Shown here in pieces: positions 1-8,703 of a DNA stretch of 29,151 nt (the stretch's first letter is position 1; the number at the start of each line of letters is the position of its first letter). The translations under genes and the position numbers were made by a program. A model generated the notes under the pieces. The model saw only the letters and a program-made list of their open reading frames with translations. It searched no databases and was not told where the DNA came from. The DNA comes from Desulfococcus sp. (GTDB taxonomy: Bacteria; Desulfobacterota; Desulfobacteria; Desulfobacterales; Desulfosalsimonadaceae): contig JAHECJ010000001.1 in assembly GCA_024641805.1 (NCBI GenBank), forward strand, positions 1 to 29,151, given 5' to 3'.

Positions 1-782
1 AGCCAGACAATGGTCGCCTGTTCCTCTGAAACGGATTCCAGTATGGCTCTGGGGCTGACCCCCTTTAAGATAACTGATTTTGCACCGACCATCAAATTAC
101 CGAACCAGTGCATTTTAGCCCCGGTATGATACAGCGGCGGAATACACAAAAAATTATCCTCATGGACCTGATTATGATGACGGTTTTCAACATAACAGGA
201 AAATTCCAGGTGTCGGTGCTGGAGAAACACCCCCTTGGGGTCGCCGGTGGTTCCGGATGTAAAATAAATGCCGGCGCCATCCAACAGGTCCAGCGTCACG
301 TCCGGTTCGTCTCCGCTGTTTCCGGCCAATGCATCCGGATACCAGATCGCAAATACCGGTTTTTTTTCCGGATTACCGACAAAAAAATAGGTGTGAACCG
401 TTTGGTCGAGTACGGGTTTTGATGCAGTGATCCGATCGATAAACTCTTCGCCAAAAAATACGGCATTGGCTTCGGACAGCTGAATGCAGCGACTGATATC
501 TTCTGACTGGAATCTGAAATTCAAGGGAACTGCAATAGCACCGGCCCTCAAAACCCCGAAATAAACCGGGAGCCATTCAATGCAGTTCATCATTAATATG
601 ACAACCCGGTCTCCTTTTTTAATCCCATGAACGTCCAGGCTGTTTGCCAGTTGGTTGGACTGGTGATAAAATTCCTTCCAGGTGATTGAACTTCGCTTTT
701 CTGTGAGCGGTTCGCGTTCGACCAGGGCCGTTTCATTTCCGTATATTCTTGAATTTCGGGCCAGTATTTCTGTAATCAGCAT
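1..782 (-). CDS. Acyl-CoA synthetase / AMP-dependent ligase, N-terminal part (runs off the window)
   Basis: My minus-strand translation from the ATG at 780-782 gives about 260 residues and stays open to the window edge, so the 3' part is missing. It begins MLITEILARNS and carries the adenylate-forming ATP-binding loop YFTSGTTGDPKGV about two thirds of the way along, followed by the family element PLYHTG. Members of this ANL superfamily activate a carboxylic acid to an acyl-adenylate and transfer it to CoA. The substrate cannot be told, because the C-terminal domain and most of the acyl pocket lie outside the window. It is separated from dnaK, on the same strand upstream, by a strong terminator, so it should be a separate transcription unit. 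I see no strong Shine-Dalgarno before the chosen ATG. Confidence 0.88.
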   Translation of the reverse strand, partial: MLITEILARNSRIYGNETALVEREPLTEKRSSITWKEFYHQSNQLANSLDVHGIKKGDRVVILMMNCIEWLPVYFGVLRAGAIAVPLNFRFQSEDISRCIQLSEANAVFFGEEFIDRITASKPVLDQTVHTYFFVGNPEKKPVFAIWYPDALAGNSGDEPDVTLDLLDGAGIYFTSGTTGDPKGVFLQHRHLEFSCYVENRHHNQVHEDNFLCIPPLYHTGAKMHWFGNLMVGAKSVILKGVSPRAILESVSEEQATIVW

Positions 783-984
783 ATTTTACATCCGGATATC
801 TTGGATACACAAACGGGTTTTCAATATTTCGCCCGGTTTTCTCTCAAGCTGGATTTGCTTCCTTAAAAGGTATAACAATCTGAATTTAAAAATAAATTCT
901 TCACGAGAAAGGCGAATTGAACCAAGTTAAATGTAAAGCACCTATCAAATGACTGAAAAAAGTCAATAATATTCAATCACAGAT

Positions 985-1024
985 AAAAAAACCCGGAACG
1001 TGATCTCACGTTCCGGGTTTTTTT
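985..1024 (-). terminator. Rho-independent terminator after dnaK
   Basis: A perfect 13-bp stem (ACCCGGAACGTGA, loop TC, exact complement) is flanked by an A-tract on one side and a T-tract on the other. On the minus strand it lies about 40 bases past the dnaK stop and ends in a T run, so it terminates grpE-dnaK transcription. The symmetric A/T flanks mean it could also stop plus-strand transcripts. Confidence 0.93.
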
Positions 1025-1064
1025 ATTTATTTCCTAACTCTTTGACAAAATCTATAGATTTTAT

Positions 1065-2990
1065 TTATTTTTTGTCATCCTTCACTTCTTCAAAGTCAGC
1101 ATCAACGATATCTTCATCATCTCCTGCCGCCTGATGTTGTGATGCATCTCCGGCCTCACCAGCGCCGGCTCCCTGGCCCGCCTGTGAAGCCTGCTGGTAG
1201 ATTGCCTCCGCCAGTTTGTGGGATGCCTGAGTCAGCTCTTCACTCAACCGCTTGATTTCATCTGTATTATCACCTTCCATAGCTTTTTTCAGCTGCTTGA
1301 TAATGTCTTCCACCTTGGCCTTGGTCGCACTGTCCACTTTGTCGCCCAGCTCCTTCATGGATTTTTCAGTCGAATAAATTAGTGAATCCGCATTGTTTTT
1401 GGCTTCTACCTTCGCCCGTAACGTTTTATCTTCTTCAGCATGGAGTTCGGCATCTTTTACCAGTTTATCAACTTCGTCCTTTGACAAACCGCTGGAAGCG
1501 GTGATCCGAATGGACTGCTCTTTTTGAGTGGCCAAATCCTTTGCCGACACATGAACAATCCCGTTTGCATCAATGTCAAAGGTGACTTCAATCTGCGGTA
1601 CACCGCGGGGTGCGGGAGGGATATCCGCCAGGTCAAACCGTCCCATGGTTTTATTGTAGGCGGCCATTTCCCGCTCACCCTGAAGCACGTGAATGGATAC
1701 CGCCGGCTGGCTGTCCTGGGCAGTTGAAAAAATCTGACTCTTTCGAGTGGGAATCGTAGTATTTTTTTCAATCAACTTCGTCATCACGCCGCCCAGAGTT
1801 TCAATCCCCAAAGAAAGCGGCGTCACATCCAGCAGCAGAACATCCTTGACATCACCCATCAGGACGCCGCCCTGGATTGCAGCTCCGATCGCCACCACTT
1901 CGTCAGGGTTCACCCCTTTATGCGGTTCTTTGCCGAAAATTTTCTTTACACGATCCTGAACTGCGGGCATCCGGGTCATACCACCGACAAGAATAACCTC
2001 ATCAATTTCCGCCGCGGACAGTCCGGCATCTTTTAACGCCGTCACACAGGGACGTTCAAGATTGTCCAGAAGGTCACTGACAAGCGACTCAAATTTTGCC
2101 CGGGTCAGTTTAATGTTCAAGTGTTTGGGTCCATTGGCGTCAGCAGTGATAAACGGAAGATTCACATCCGTCTGCAAGGCGGTGGACAATTCCATTTTTG
2201 CTTTTTCCGCTCCTTCTTTAAGTCGCTGAAGCGCCATTTTGTCACTCCGGATATCAATCCCGCTTTCCTTTCTGAATTCATTGGCCAGAAAATCAATCAA
2301 ACGCAGGTCAAAGTCATCTCCGCCGAGGTGCGTATCGCCATTGGTTGCTTTTACTTCAAATACACCGTCACCGATTTCAAGAACGGAAACATCAAAAGTT
2401 CCTCCACCGAGGTCGAACACCGCGATTTTTTCATCCGATTTTTTGTCCAGACCATATGCCAGCGATGCGGCAGTCGGCTCATTGATAATCCGCAGAACAT
2501 TCAATCCGGCAATTTTTCCGGCGTCTTTGGTTGCCTGCCGCTGACTGTCATCAAAATACGCAGGCACGGTAATCACCGCATCGGTCACCTTTTCGCCCAG
2601 GTATTCTTCAACGGTATGCTTAATATCCGCCAGAATAAACGATGATATTTCCGCAGGACTGAGCTGTTTTCCCCGTAAATTGATACGGACATCGCCGTTG
2701 CTGGCTTTTTCTATTTTATATGGAAGATTTTTAATATCATTCTGAACCACCGAGGAGTCGAACTTTCTTCCGATCAGCCGCTTGACACCAAAAACCGTAT
2801 TTTCCGGGTTGGTAATGGCCTGGCGTTTCGCCACCTGGCCGACCAACCGCTCGCCGCTTTCAGTGACGGCGACTGTAGAAGGGGTGGTACGGCCGCCTTC
2901 AGGGTTTGTGATAACTTTGGTCTCATTCTGTTCGCGTATCGCGACACATGAGTTTGTTGTGCCGAGATCAATTCCTATGACCTTACCCAT
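1065..2990 (-). CDS. dnaK: Hsp70 chaperone DnaK
   Basis: Cytoplasmic ATP-dependent chaperone that binds exposed hydrophobic peptides and cycles with DnaJ and GrpE. At 641 residues it is full length. The nucleotide-binding domain shows phosphate 1 (IGIDLGTTNSCVA), phosphate 2 (VFDLGGGTFDVSVLEI) and the adenosine motif (VGGMTRMPAVQ). The substrate-binding domain follows from about residue 390, and the tail is the Gly/Ala/Gln-rich linker ending in an acidic DADFEEV stretch, typical of bacterial DnaK. The ATG has a clear GGAGG eight to ten bases upstream. grpE lies 41 bases upstream on the same strand, giving a grpE-dnaK operon closed by the terminator at 985-1024. dnaJ is not adjacent in the window. 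Confidence 0.98.
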   Translation of the reverse strand: MGKVIGIDLGTTNSCVAIREQNETKVITNPEGGRTTPSTVAVTESGERLVGQVAKRQAITNPENTVFGVKRLIGRKFDSSVVQNDIKNLPYKIEKASNGDVRINLRGKQLSPAEISSFILADIKHTVEEYLGEKVTDAVITVPAYFDDSQRQATKDAGKIAGLNVLRIINEPTAASLAYGLDKKSDEKIAVFDLGGGTFDVSVLEIGDGVFEVKATNGDTHLGGDDFDLRLIDFLANEFRKESGIDIRSDKMALQRLKEGAEKAKMELSTALQTDVNLPFITADANGPKHLNIKLTRAKFESLVSDLLDNLERPCVTALKDAGLSAAEIDEVILVGGMTRMPAVQDRVKKIFGKEPHKGVNPDEVVAIGAAIQGGVLMGDVKDVLLLDVTPLSLGIETLGGVMTKLIEKNTTIPTRKSQIFSTAQDSQPAVSIHVLQGEREMAAYNKTMGRFDLADIPPAPRGVPQIEVTFDIDANGIVHVSAKDLATQKEQSIRITASSGLSKDEVDKLVKDAELHAEEDKTLRAKVEAKNNADSLIYSTEKSMKELGDKVDSATKAKVEDIIKQLKKAMEGDNTDEIKRLSEELTQASHKLAEAIYQQASQAGQGAGAGEAGDASQHQAAGDDEDIVDADFEEVKDDKK

Positions 2991-3031
2991 TTTTGCCTCC
3001 TTGATTATATGATGAATTTTTTTCTTGTATG

Positions 3032-3652
3032 TTATTGTTCGGATTTTCCCTTGGAAACCACAACCATTGCCGGTCTGAGCAATCGATCATGGATCAGATA
3101 TCCTTTTTGGAATTCATTGATGACTGTATTTTCAGGCAGTTCATTAGATGTTTCCTGCATCACGGCTTCATGGAATGCCGGGTCAAACGGCTTTCCCAAA
3201 GCGGTTACAGGCGTCACATTGGATTTGGATAAAATTTTTAATATCTCGTTTAATGTCATTTCAACGCCTTCAATCAAACAAGACTTCATTGAATCGTCAT
3301 TCTTTTCTCCGGACGTAGTCAATGCCCGTTCCAGATTATCCACAACCGCCAAAAGATCCTTAAGCAGAGTTTCATTCGCGTATTTCCGAAAATCGTCCAT
3401 TTGCCGGTTCATTCGTTTTTTATAATTTTCAAATTCCGCCGACAACCGAAGCAAACGGTCATGTTCCTCGGCCGCCTTCTGCGTAACTTCTTCCAACTGC
3501 ATTTTTAACTGCTCCGGACTTTCTTTTTCTTCTGCTTGATTAAGTTCTGATAGAGATTCCTCTTCAACAGCGTCTTGTTCATCTGCTTTAGGGGTCAGGA
3601 ATTCATCCGTTTCAATGATGATGTTCTTTTTGGTATGTGAATTGTCTGCCAA
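3032..3652 (-). CDS. grpE: Nucleotide exchange factor GrpE
   Basis: GrpE releases ADP from DnaK and resets the chaperone cycle. The 206-residue protein has an acidic, low-complexity N-terminus (about 1-60), a long coiled-coil segment (about 60-130; EFENYKKRMNRQMDDFRKYA) and the C-terminal beta domain ending in HDRLLRPAMVVVSKGK. The start codon is TTG (3650-3652), supported by GGGAG seven bases upstream. It precedes dnaK in the same operon. No hrcA is next to it, and I see no CIRCE inverted repeat (TTAGCACTC / GAGTGCTAA) upstream, so regulation by HrcA is not supported here. Confidence 0.97.
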   Translation of the reverse strand: MADNSHTKKNIIIETDEFLTPKADEQDAVEEESLSELNQAEEKESPEQLKMQLEEVTQKAAEEHDRLLRLSAEFENYKKRMNRQMDDFRKYANETLLKDLLAVVDNLERALTTSGEKNDDSMKSCLIEGVEMTLNEILKILSKSNVTPVTALGKPFDPAFHEAVMQETSNELPENTVINEFQKGYLIHDRLLRPAMVVVSKGKSEQ

Positions 3653-3761
3653 TGTATCACTCCCGAATTCATAAGGATTTTATATCTTTTTTATTTTTTT
3701 TTCAGGATAACCTGCTGTGAATAAAAATAAAAATGTTGGTGTCGTTATAAATTTCATCAAA

Positions 3762-3789
3762 AAAATAAGACGCAAACAGGGAATGTCAA
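3762..3789 (-). promoter_or_regulatory. Candidate sigma-70 type promoter of grpE-dnaK
   Basis: On the minus strand a perfect -35 TTGACA (3784-3789) is followed after 16 bases by TATTTT (3762-3767). This leaves an untranslated leader of about 100 bases before the grpE TTG. I saw no clear sigma-32 type -10 element (CCCCAT-like). Confidence 0.5.
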
Positions 3790-3852
3790 GGCAAGTTTTA
3801 GAAGAAAATTACTAAAAAAAACGAGGCGGTTCGATGGGTTAAAAACAAAAAA

Positions 3853-4105
3853 GTCTGGTTGTGAACCCTCCGTCGAATTTTTGCGGAAAATAAATTATAG
3901 CATAACCGGGATCGATCCACGACACAGACTGAGTTACTTATCGCTGCTTCCTTCCGGACCTGACGAGGTTCGTAATCGTCTGTTGCGCGGCGACCGGTCA
4001 GAATAACTTATCTGCCCGCATTCAACCCTTGGGAGGGAATTCTGCCCCGCATAAAGCGGATTTCGGGAAACAAGGTACCGCTGACACCCCGCATATCACA
4101 ACCAG
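3853..4105 (-). ncRNA. ffs: Signal recognition particle RNA, large (Alu-domain) type
   Basis: The minus strand carries the SRP RNA helix 8 signature, GGTCCGGAAGGAAGCAGC, at about 3942-3960. Around it the two halves pair over a long distance: GACCGG with CCGGTT, GATAAGTTAT with ATAATTTATT, GTTGAAT with ATTCGAC, and finally CTGGTTGTG at the 5' end with CACAACCAG at the 3' end. This gives an RNA of about 253 nt with a long helix 5 and an extra 5'/3' domain, rather than the roughly 100-nt form of E. coli. The 3' end runs into a T-rich tract (3841-3852 on the opposite strand), a likely termination signal. The RNA partners with Ffh in co-translational membrane targeting. Exact ends are inferred from the terminal pairing and the promoter. 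Confidence 0.9.
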
Positions 4106-4112
4106 GGATATG

Positions 4113-4141
4113 GTTATAAACTGGAACTTTCTTCTTTTCAA
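4113..4141 (-). promoter_or_regulatory. Promoter of the SRP RNA gene
   Basis: On the minus strand TTGAAA (4136-4141) and TATAAC (4113-4118) are separated by exactly 17 bases. The -10 element lies about seven bases before the terminal-helix start of the SRP RNA, which agrees with the inferred 5' end near 4105. Confidence 0.72.
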
Positions 4142-4247
4142 GAAAGAAAAGTTAAAATTTCAGACTCTTTTTTTGTTGTCACCGCATTAATTTATAATTT
4201 AGGATATTCATCAATAAAATCAACCCGCACTGCTAACTGAAATATTT

Positions 4248-5726
4248 ATGCCCATCAAAGAAAAAAAACCAATTACTCAGCCGTTTATTCTGAAAATCCA
4301 GCGCACCATCCAAGAATGTCACATGATCCGAAAAGGGGACGCTGTACTTATCGGTGTTTCCGGCGGACCGGATTCCATGTCCCTTCTGCATGCTTTGATC
4401 GTTTTATCCGGGTTCATGGGAATTCGACTTGGAGTGGCCCACCTAAATCATTGCCTTCGAGGCATCGAGTCGGATCGGGATGAAAAATTTGTGATATCGG
4501 TAGCCCAAAAACACGGGTTGCCTTTTTTCGTCGAAAAAAAAAATATCTTTCAGGAAAAGGAAAAAACCGGATTATCCATCGAAGAAGCCGGCAGGGAGGC
4601 CCGATATCATTTTTTTAATTCTATTTGCCGCTCCATGCGGTTTGATAAAGTGGCCGTCGCTCATCACCAGGGAGACAATGCCGAGCAGATATTGCTTAAT
4701 CTTCTTCGGGGAAGCGGGCCCTCGGGGATTCGCGGAATACCGCCGGTCCGGGAAAACATTATCCGTCCACTGATTCAAACTTCCCGGGCTGAAATAATCC
4801 ATTTTCTTGAATTACAAAAAATTGACTTTGTCATTGATAAAACCAATGAGGACGACCTGTTTCAGAGAAATAGAATCCGTCATCAACTCATACCGTTACT
4901 GGAAAGCAACTATAATCCAAAAATATCTGAAACACTTATCCGTCTTGGAAACATCCTGCGAACCGAGGAAGAATGGATCAGCAATATCATAACCCCGTTC
5001 TACGACAAGGCTACCTTAACCTCGGACAGACACCGGAGGACGCTTTCCATTTCAGAATTACTGAATTTCCATCCGGCACTCCAGCGACGGATTATCCGTA
5101 AAGCCATTCAGGCAATCAAAGGCAACCTAAGAAAAATTTCCTATTCGCACATTGACGCAATTACAGACATGATTAAAAATATTGCGCCGGATTCCCGCTT
5201 AGATTTGCCGGATCGGATCCGAATTATTAAACAAGACAGTCGGCTGATTGTTCAAAAAGAAACACAAAATTTACGCATCTCGCCAATGTCTGCTGAAAAA
5301 TCCGACCCGGTTTCTTTCAAATACACTGTCTCCCGGTCGGCGGCAGAATCTCAGAAGCTGATACACATCGATGAAATAAAGGCATGGATCTCATTTCGCA
5401 AAACAGAATGCCACCTGATCCCAAATCTTTCCGGACAAGACTCTCAAGTCGCTTTTTTCGACTGGGACCGGTTAGAATTCCCGCTTATTATCAGAAACTT
5501 TCGGGCAGGAGACCGGTTTTCCCCGCTTGGAATGAACGGAACCCAGAAACTGAAGAATTTTTTCATTAACAACAAAATCAAGTCAACTTTGCGCGCTTCA
5601 GTTCCGCTATTTCTAAGCGGCGGGACGATTATCTGGGTGGGAGGCGCCAGAATTTCGGAACTCGCTAAAATTACTCCGGAAACACAAATCGTTCTCAGGA
5701 TAGAAATATCTCCTGAAACCGATTAA
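4248..5726 (+). CDS. tilS: tRNA(Ile)-lysidine synthetase TilS
   Basis: TilS attaches lysine to C34 of the CAU-anticodon tRNA-Ile, using ATP, which switches its identity from methionine to isoleucine. The PP-loop motif SGGPDS is at residues 38-43. The N-terminal ATPase domain follows (AHHQGDNAEQILLNLLRG), then a helical middle domain, and a C-terminal TilS domain with the typical FRAGDRFSPLGMNGTQKLK segment near residue 430. The length, 492 residues, suits the long TilS form. The annotated ATG lacks a convincing Shine-Dalgarno, and a downstream ATG at 4324 would still keep the PP-loop, so the start is uncertain. ftsH follows after about 200 bases, an association common in bacteria. Confidence 0.95.
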   Translation: MPIKEKKPITQPFILKIQRTIQECHMIRKGDAVLIGVSGGPDSMSLLHALIVLSGFMGIRLGVAHLNHCLRGIESDRDEKFVISVAQKHGLPFFVEKKNIFQEKEKTGLSIEEAGREARYHFFNSICRSMRFDKVAVAHHQGDNAEQILLNLLRGSGPSGIRGIPPVRENIIRPLIQTSRAEIIHFLELQKIDFVIDKTNEDDLFQRNRIRHQLIPLLESNYNPKISETLIRLGNILRTEEEWISNIITPFYDKATLTSDRHRRTLSISELLNFHPALQRRIIRKAIQAIKGNLRKISYSHIDAITDMIKNIAPDSRLDLPDRIRIIKQDSRLIVQKETQNLRISPMSAEKSDPVSFKYTVSRSAAESQKLIHIDEIKAWISFRKTECHLIPNLSGQDSQVAFFDWDRLEFPLIIRNFRAGDRFSPLGMNGTQKLKNFFINNKIKSTLRASVPLFLSGGTIIWVGGARISELAKITPETQIVLRIEISPETD

Positions 5727-5813
5727 ATAACTGAATAACAAGCATTTTAGATTATTTCAAAAAGATACCCATACAAAAATTCATGCCAGATTTTTTATTG
5801 TTAATTTAAGCGG

Positions 5814-5842
5814 TTGACAATTCCTGTTCCGGTAAAATAAAT
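5814..5842 (+). promoter_or_regulatory. Candidate promoter of ftsH-folP-coaX
   Basis: A perfect -35 TTGACA at 5814-5819 is followed after 17 or 18 bases by ATAAAT/TAAATA in a very AT-rich stretch. Between it and ftsH lies a small inverted repeat (CTGATG...CATCAG, 5881-5900) in the probable leader, then the strong AGAGGAG ribosome site at 5916-5922 that selects the TTG start of ftsH. Confidence 0.5.
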
Positions 5843-5928
5843 AATATAATTTACTATTATAAATTCGTTATTATTATATGCTGATGACTTAACGCATCAG
5901 GGACTAATTTCGTACAGAGGAGACTGTT

Positions 5929-7776
5929 TTGAACCCTTTTAATAAAAACATAGCACTTTGGATTATCATCGTGCTGATGATGATCATGCTGTACAATATT
6001 TTCAACCAGCAACACCCCACCGAAAAAGAAATCGCCTACAGTGATTTTATCTCAATGGTTGAAAGTGCAAAAATCTCAAAAGTCGTTATCCAGGGAGACA
6101 ATCTGCTTATAACCGATCAAACCGGAATTCACTACCGTGTGTATGCGCCCCAGGATAGCGAGATGATCCGTATTCTCCGGAATAAAGGCGTTTCCATTGA
6201 AGCAAAACCGGAGCAGCAAACCCCTTGGTTTATTTCGATTCTGGTGTCCTGGTTTCCGATGGTATTACTGATCGGTGTCTGGATCTTTTTCATGCGGCAG
6301 ATGCAAAGCGGAGGCGGGAAAGCACTTTCTTTCGGGAAAAGCAGCGCACGCATGCTTTCCGACCAGACGGAAAAAGTAACATTTGACGATGTGGCTGGCG
6401 TCGACGAAGCCAAAGAAGAGGTTGCTGAAATCGTCGATTTTTTAAAAGACCCAAAAAAATACACGCGGTTGGGCGGACGAATTCCCAAGGGAGTGCTGAT
6501 GGTCGGTGCTCCTGGGACAGGCAAAACCCTTCTGGCAAGGGCCATCGCCGGAGAAGCAGGTGTCCCGTTCTTTAGCATCAGCGGATCTGATTTTGTTGAA
6601 ATGTTTGTAGGAGTGGGCGCATCCAGAGTCCGGGACCTTTTCGTCCAGGGTAAAAAAAACGCTCCCTGCCTGATTTTTATCGACGAGATTGATGCTGTGG
6701 GAAGACACAGGGGAGCCGGGCTCGGCGGTGGGCATGATGAAAGAGAACAGACGTTAAACCAATTGCTGGTAGAAATGGACGGGTTTGAATCCAACGAAGG
6801 CGTTATTCTGATTGCATCAACTAACCGCCCGGATGTTTTGGACCCCGCACTTCTCAGACCCGGTCGGTTTGACCGCCAGGTGGTCGTCTCCATGCCGGAC
6901 ATCCGTGGAAGAAAAGCCATTATTGAGGTGTATATTAAAAAATCACCCCTGGATCCGGACGTGAACCCGGACGTTCTGGCCAAGGGAACACCGGGCTTTT
7001 CCGGCGCAGACCTTGAAAACATGGTAAATGAGGCGGCCTTAATCGCTGCCAAAAAAGGAAAAGAACGTTTATCCATGGTCGATTTTGAAGATGCCAAAGA
7101 TAAGATTGTTATGGGCCTCGAACGCAAATCAAAAGTCATTAAGGACGAAGACAAAAAAAACACCGCCTATCATGAGGGCGGCCATGCCATCGTGGCCCGG
7201 TTTTTGCCGGAAACCGACCCCATTAACAAAATCACCATTATCCCCCGCGGACGGGCTGCCGGCGTGACCTGGTTCCTGCCGGAAGAAAAAGATTTTCAAT
7301 ACAAAGACCAGCTTTTAAGTGAAGTGGCGGTTGCCATGGGCGGACGGGTGGCCGAAGAACTGGTTTTCAACCGTATCAGCACAGGCGCATCAAATGATAT
7401 TAAGCAGGCCACCAATCTGGCGAGCTACATGGTCCGGGCGTGGGGAATGAGCGAAGAACTGGGGCCACTTTCATTTGCCAAGCAGGATGAACAGATATTT
7501 CTGGGAAGAGAAATCGCGCAGCATCGCGATTATTCAGAAGCAACCGCGCAGAAAATTGATAATGAAATTTCCACCATGGTGAAAGGCAGTTACAACAAAG
7601 CCCGGGAAATATTAGAAAAAAATATGGATATTCTTCATAGACTCGCGGCACTGCTGATCGAAAAAGAGACTGTTCTAGGAAAAGAACTCGATGAACTGAT
7701 ATATGAATTGCGCCCCGGTATCACCATACCGGGATCGGCATTATCAGCCAATTCTCATTCCGGGATCATGGATTAA
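5929..7776 (+). CDS. ftsH: ATP-dependent zinc metalloprotease FtsH
   Basis: Membrane-anchored AAA+ protease that degrades misfolded membrane proteins and short-lived regulators. The 615 residues show two N-terminal membrane helices (about 8-25 and 101-122) bracketing a periplasmic segment. Walker A GAPGTGKT is at 193-200, Walker B CLIFIDEIDA at 247-256, and the second region of homology (STNRPDVLDPALLRPGRFDR) at about 297-316. The zinc motif HEGGH is at 415-419, with the likely third ligand Asp490 in STGASND. Most FtsH proteins have HEAGH, so the middle Gly is a conservative variant that still fits HExxH. The start is TTG with AGAGGAG six bases upstream. folP starts nine bases after the stop, so the two are probably cotranscribed. 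Confidence 0.98.
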   Translation: MNPFNKNIALWIIIVLMMIMLYNIFNQQHPTEKEIAYSDFISMVESAKISKVVIQGDNLLITDQTGIHYRVYAPQDSEMIRILRNKGVSIEAKPEQQTPWFISILVSWFPMVLLIGVWIFFMRQMQSGGGKALSFGKSSARMLSDQTEKVTFDDVAGVDEAKEEVAEIVDFLKDPKKYTRLGGRIPKGVLMVGAPGTGKTLLARAIAGEAGVPFFSISGSDFVEMFVGVGASRVRDLFVQGKKNAPCLIFIDEIDAVGRHRGAGLGGGHDEREQTLNQLLVEMDGFESNEGVILIASTNRPDVLDPALLRPGRFDRQVVVSMPDIRGRKAIIEVYIKKSPLDPDVNPDVLAKGTPGFSGADLENMVNEAALIAAKKGKERLSMVDFEDAKDKIVMGLERKSKVIKDEDKKNTAYHEGGHAIVARFLPETDPINKITIIPRGRAAGVTWFLPEEKDFQYKDQLLSEVAVAMGGRVAEELVFNRISTGASNDIKQATNLASYMVRAWGMSEELGPLSFAKQDEQIFLGREIAQHRDYSEATAQKIDNEISTMVKGSYNKAREILEKNMDILHRLAALLIEKETVLGKELDELIYELRPGITIPGSALSANSHSGIMD

Positions 7777-7785
7777 AACAGCTTC

Positions 7786-8676
7786 ATGGACGAGATCCGA
7801 CTGCCGACTAAAAAATATTCCCTGGTTTGGGGCAACCACCGCATGGAACTGGGGGAGCGCACCCGGATCATGGGAATACTGAACATTACCCCGGACTCGT
7901 TTTCAGACGGCGGCAAGTTCCTTGCGCTGGACGCTGCTCTGGCACAGGCTGAAAAAATGGTTCTCGATGGGGCGGATATCCTTGATATTGGTGGTGAATC
8001 CAGCCGGCCCTTTTCCGAGCCCGTTTCCGCTGAAGAAGAAACCCGGCGGGTACTCCCGGTGATTGAATATCTGGCAAAAAAAATTTCCATACCCATTTCC
8101 ATTGATACCGCCAAATCTGTTGTCGCCCGGCGGGCCATCTCGGCAGGAGCATCCATTATTAATGACATCAGCGCATTAAAATTTGACGCCGACATGGCTG
8201 AAGTTGCTGGACAAAACGATGTACTGCTCATTCTGATGCATATGAAAGGCAATCCGTTGGATATGCAGAAGTCTCCCTTCTATTATGACCTCATGGGGGA
8301 AATTAAAGATTTTCTGAATCAGGCCATCCTCCGGGCTGAACGTTCGGGTGTATCAAAGAGTAAAATTATTATTGATCCGGGCATCGGGTTTGGGAAAACA
8401 GTTGAGCACAATCTTTTTTTAATTAATCATTTAAATGAATTTCAGGATTTGGACGTTCCGGTTCTCCTCGGAACGTCCCGAAAAGCTTTTATACGCAAAA
8501 TTCTTACCCAAAACGATCAGGCTGAACTTCGACCGGACCACCCGGTGATCGAAACCGGCACCCAGGCATCCGTAGCTGCCGGAATCTACAACGGCGCACA
8601 TATTGTTCGGGTGCATAATGTTCCCAACACCTGTGCGACTGTTAAACTCGTTGATGCTATTCGAAACTCCTATTAA
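7786..8676 (+). CDS. folP: Dihydropteroate synthase FolP
   Basis: FolP joins 6-hydroxymethyl-7,8-dihydropterin pyrophosphate with p-aminobenzoate to make dihydropteroate in folate synthesis, and is the sulfonamide target. The 296-residue protein has the pterin-binding signature IMGILNITPDSFSDGG near residues 29-43, the DIGGESSRP loop near 66-74, and SIDTAKS, IIDPGIGFGKTVEHN and LGTSRKAF segments along a TIM barrel. It lies nine bases after ftsH and 27 bases before coaX on the same strand, so it sits in a probable ftsH-folP-coaX operon. ftsH-folP adjacency is common in bacteria. Confidence 0.96.
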   Translation: MDEIRLPTKKYSLVWGNHRMELGERTRIMGILNITPDSFSDGGKFLALDAALAQAEKMVLDGADILDIGGESSRPFSEPVSAEEETRRVLPVIEYLAKKISIPISIDTAKSVVARRAISAGASIINDISALKFDADMAEVAGQNDVLLILMHMKGNPLDMQKSPFYYDLMGEIKDFLNQAILRAERSGVSKSKIIIDPGIGFGKTVEHNLFLINHLNEFQDLDVPVLLGTSRKAFIRKILTQNDQAELRPDHPVIETGTQASVAAGIYNGAHIVRVHNVPNTCATVKLVDAIRNSY

Positions 8677-8703
8677 ACACATACAAACGTCAGGTGAACA
8701 ACT

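Noticed and set aside
108..422. 104-residue plus-strand open frame
   Set aside because: It is the antisense of the acyl-CoA synthetase, whose motif-bearing frame explains the region.
1683..1698. CACGTG core in dnaK as a third parS site
   Set aside because: Only the central CACGTG and a few flanking bases match; the outer arms of the palindrome are absent.
3653..3850. CIRCE element for HrcA upstream of grpE
   Set aside because: No TTAGCACTC-N9-GAGTGCTAA or close variant is visible on either strand.
5881..5900. CTGATG...CATCAG stem in the ftsH leader as a riboswitch
   Set aside because: The stem is only six pairs with no conserved aptamer features; noted only as a small hairpin.
6132..7163. 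343-residue open frame antisense to ftsH
   Set aside because: It lies wholly opposite the conserved FtsH AAA+ coding region, with Ser/Pro-rich shadow composition and no ribosome site.
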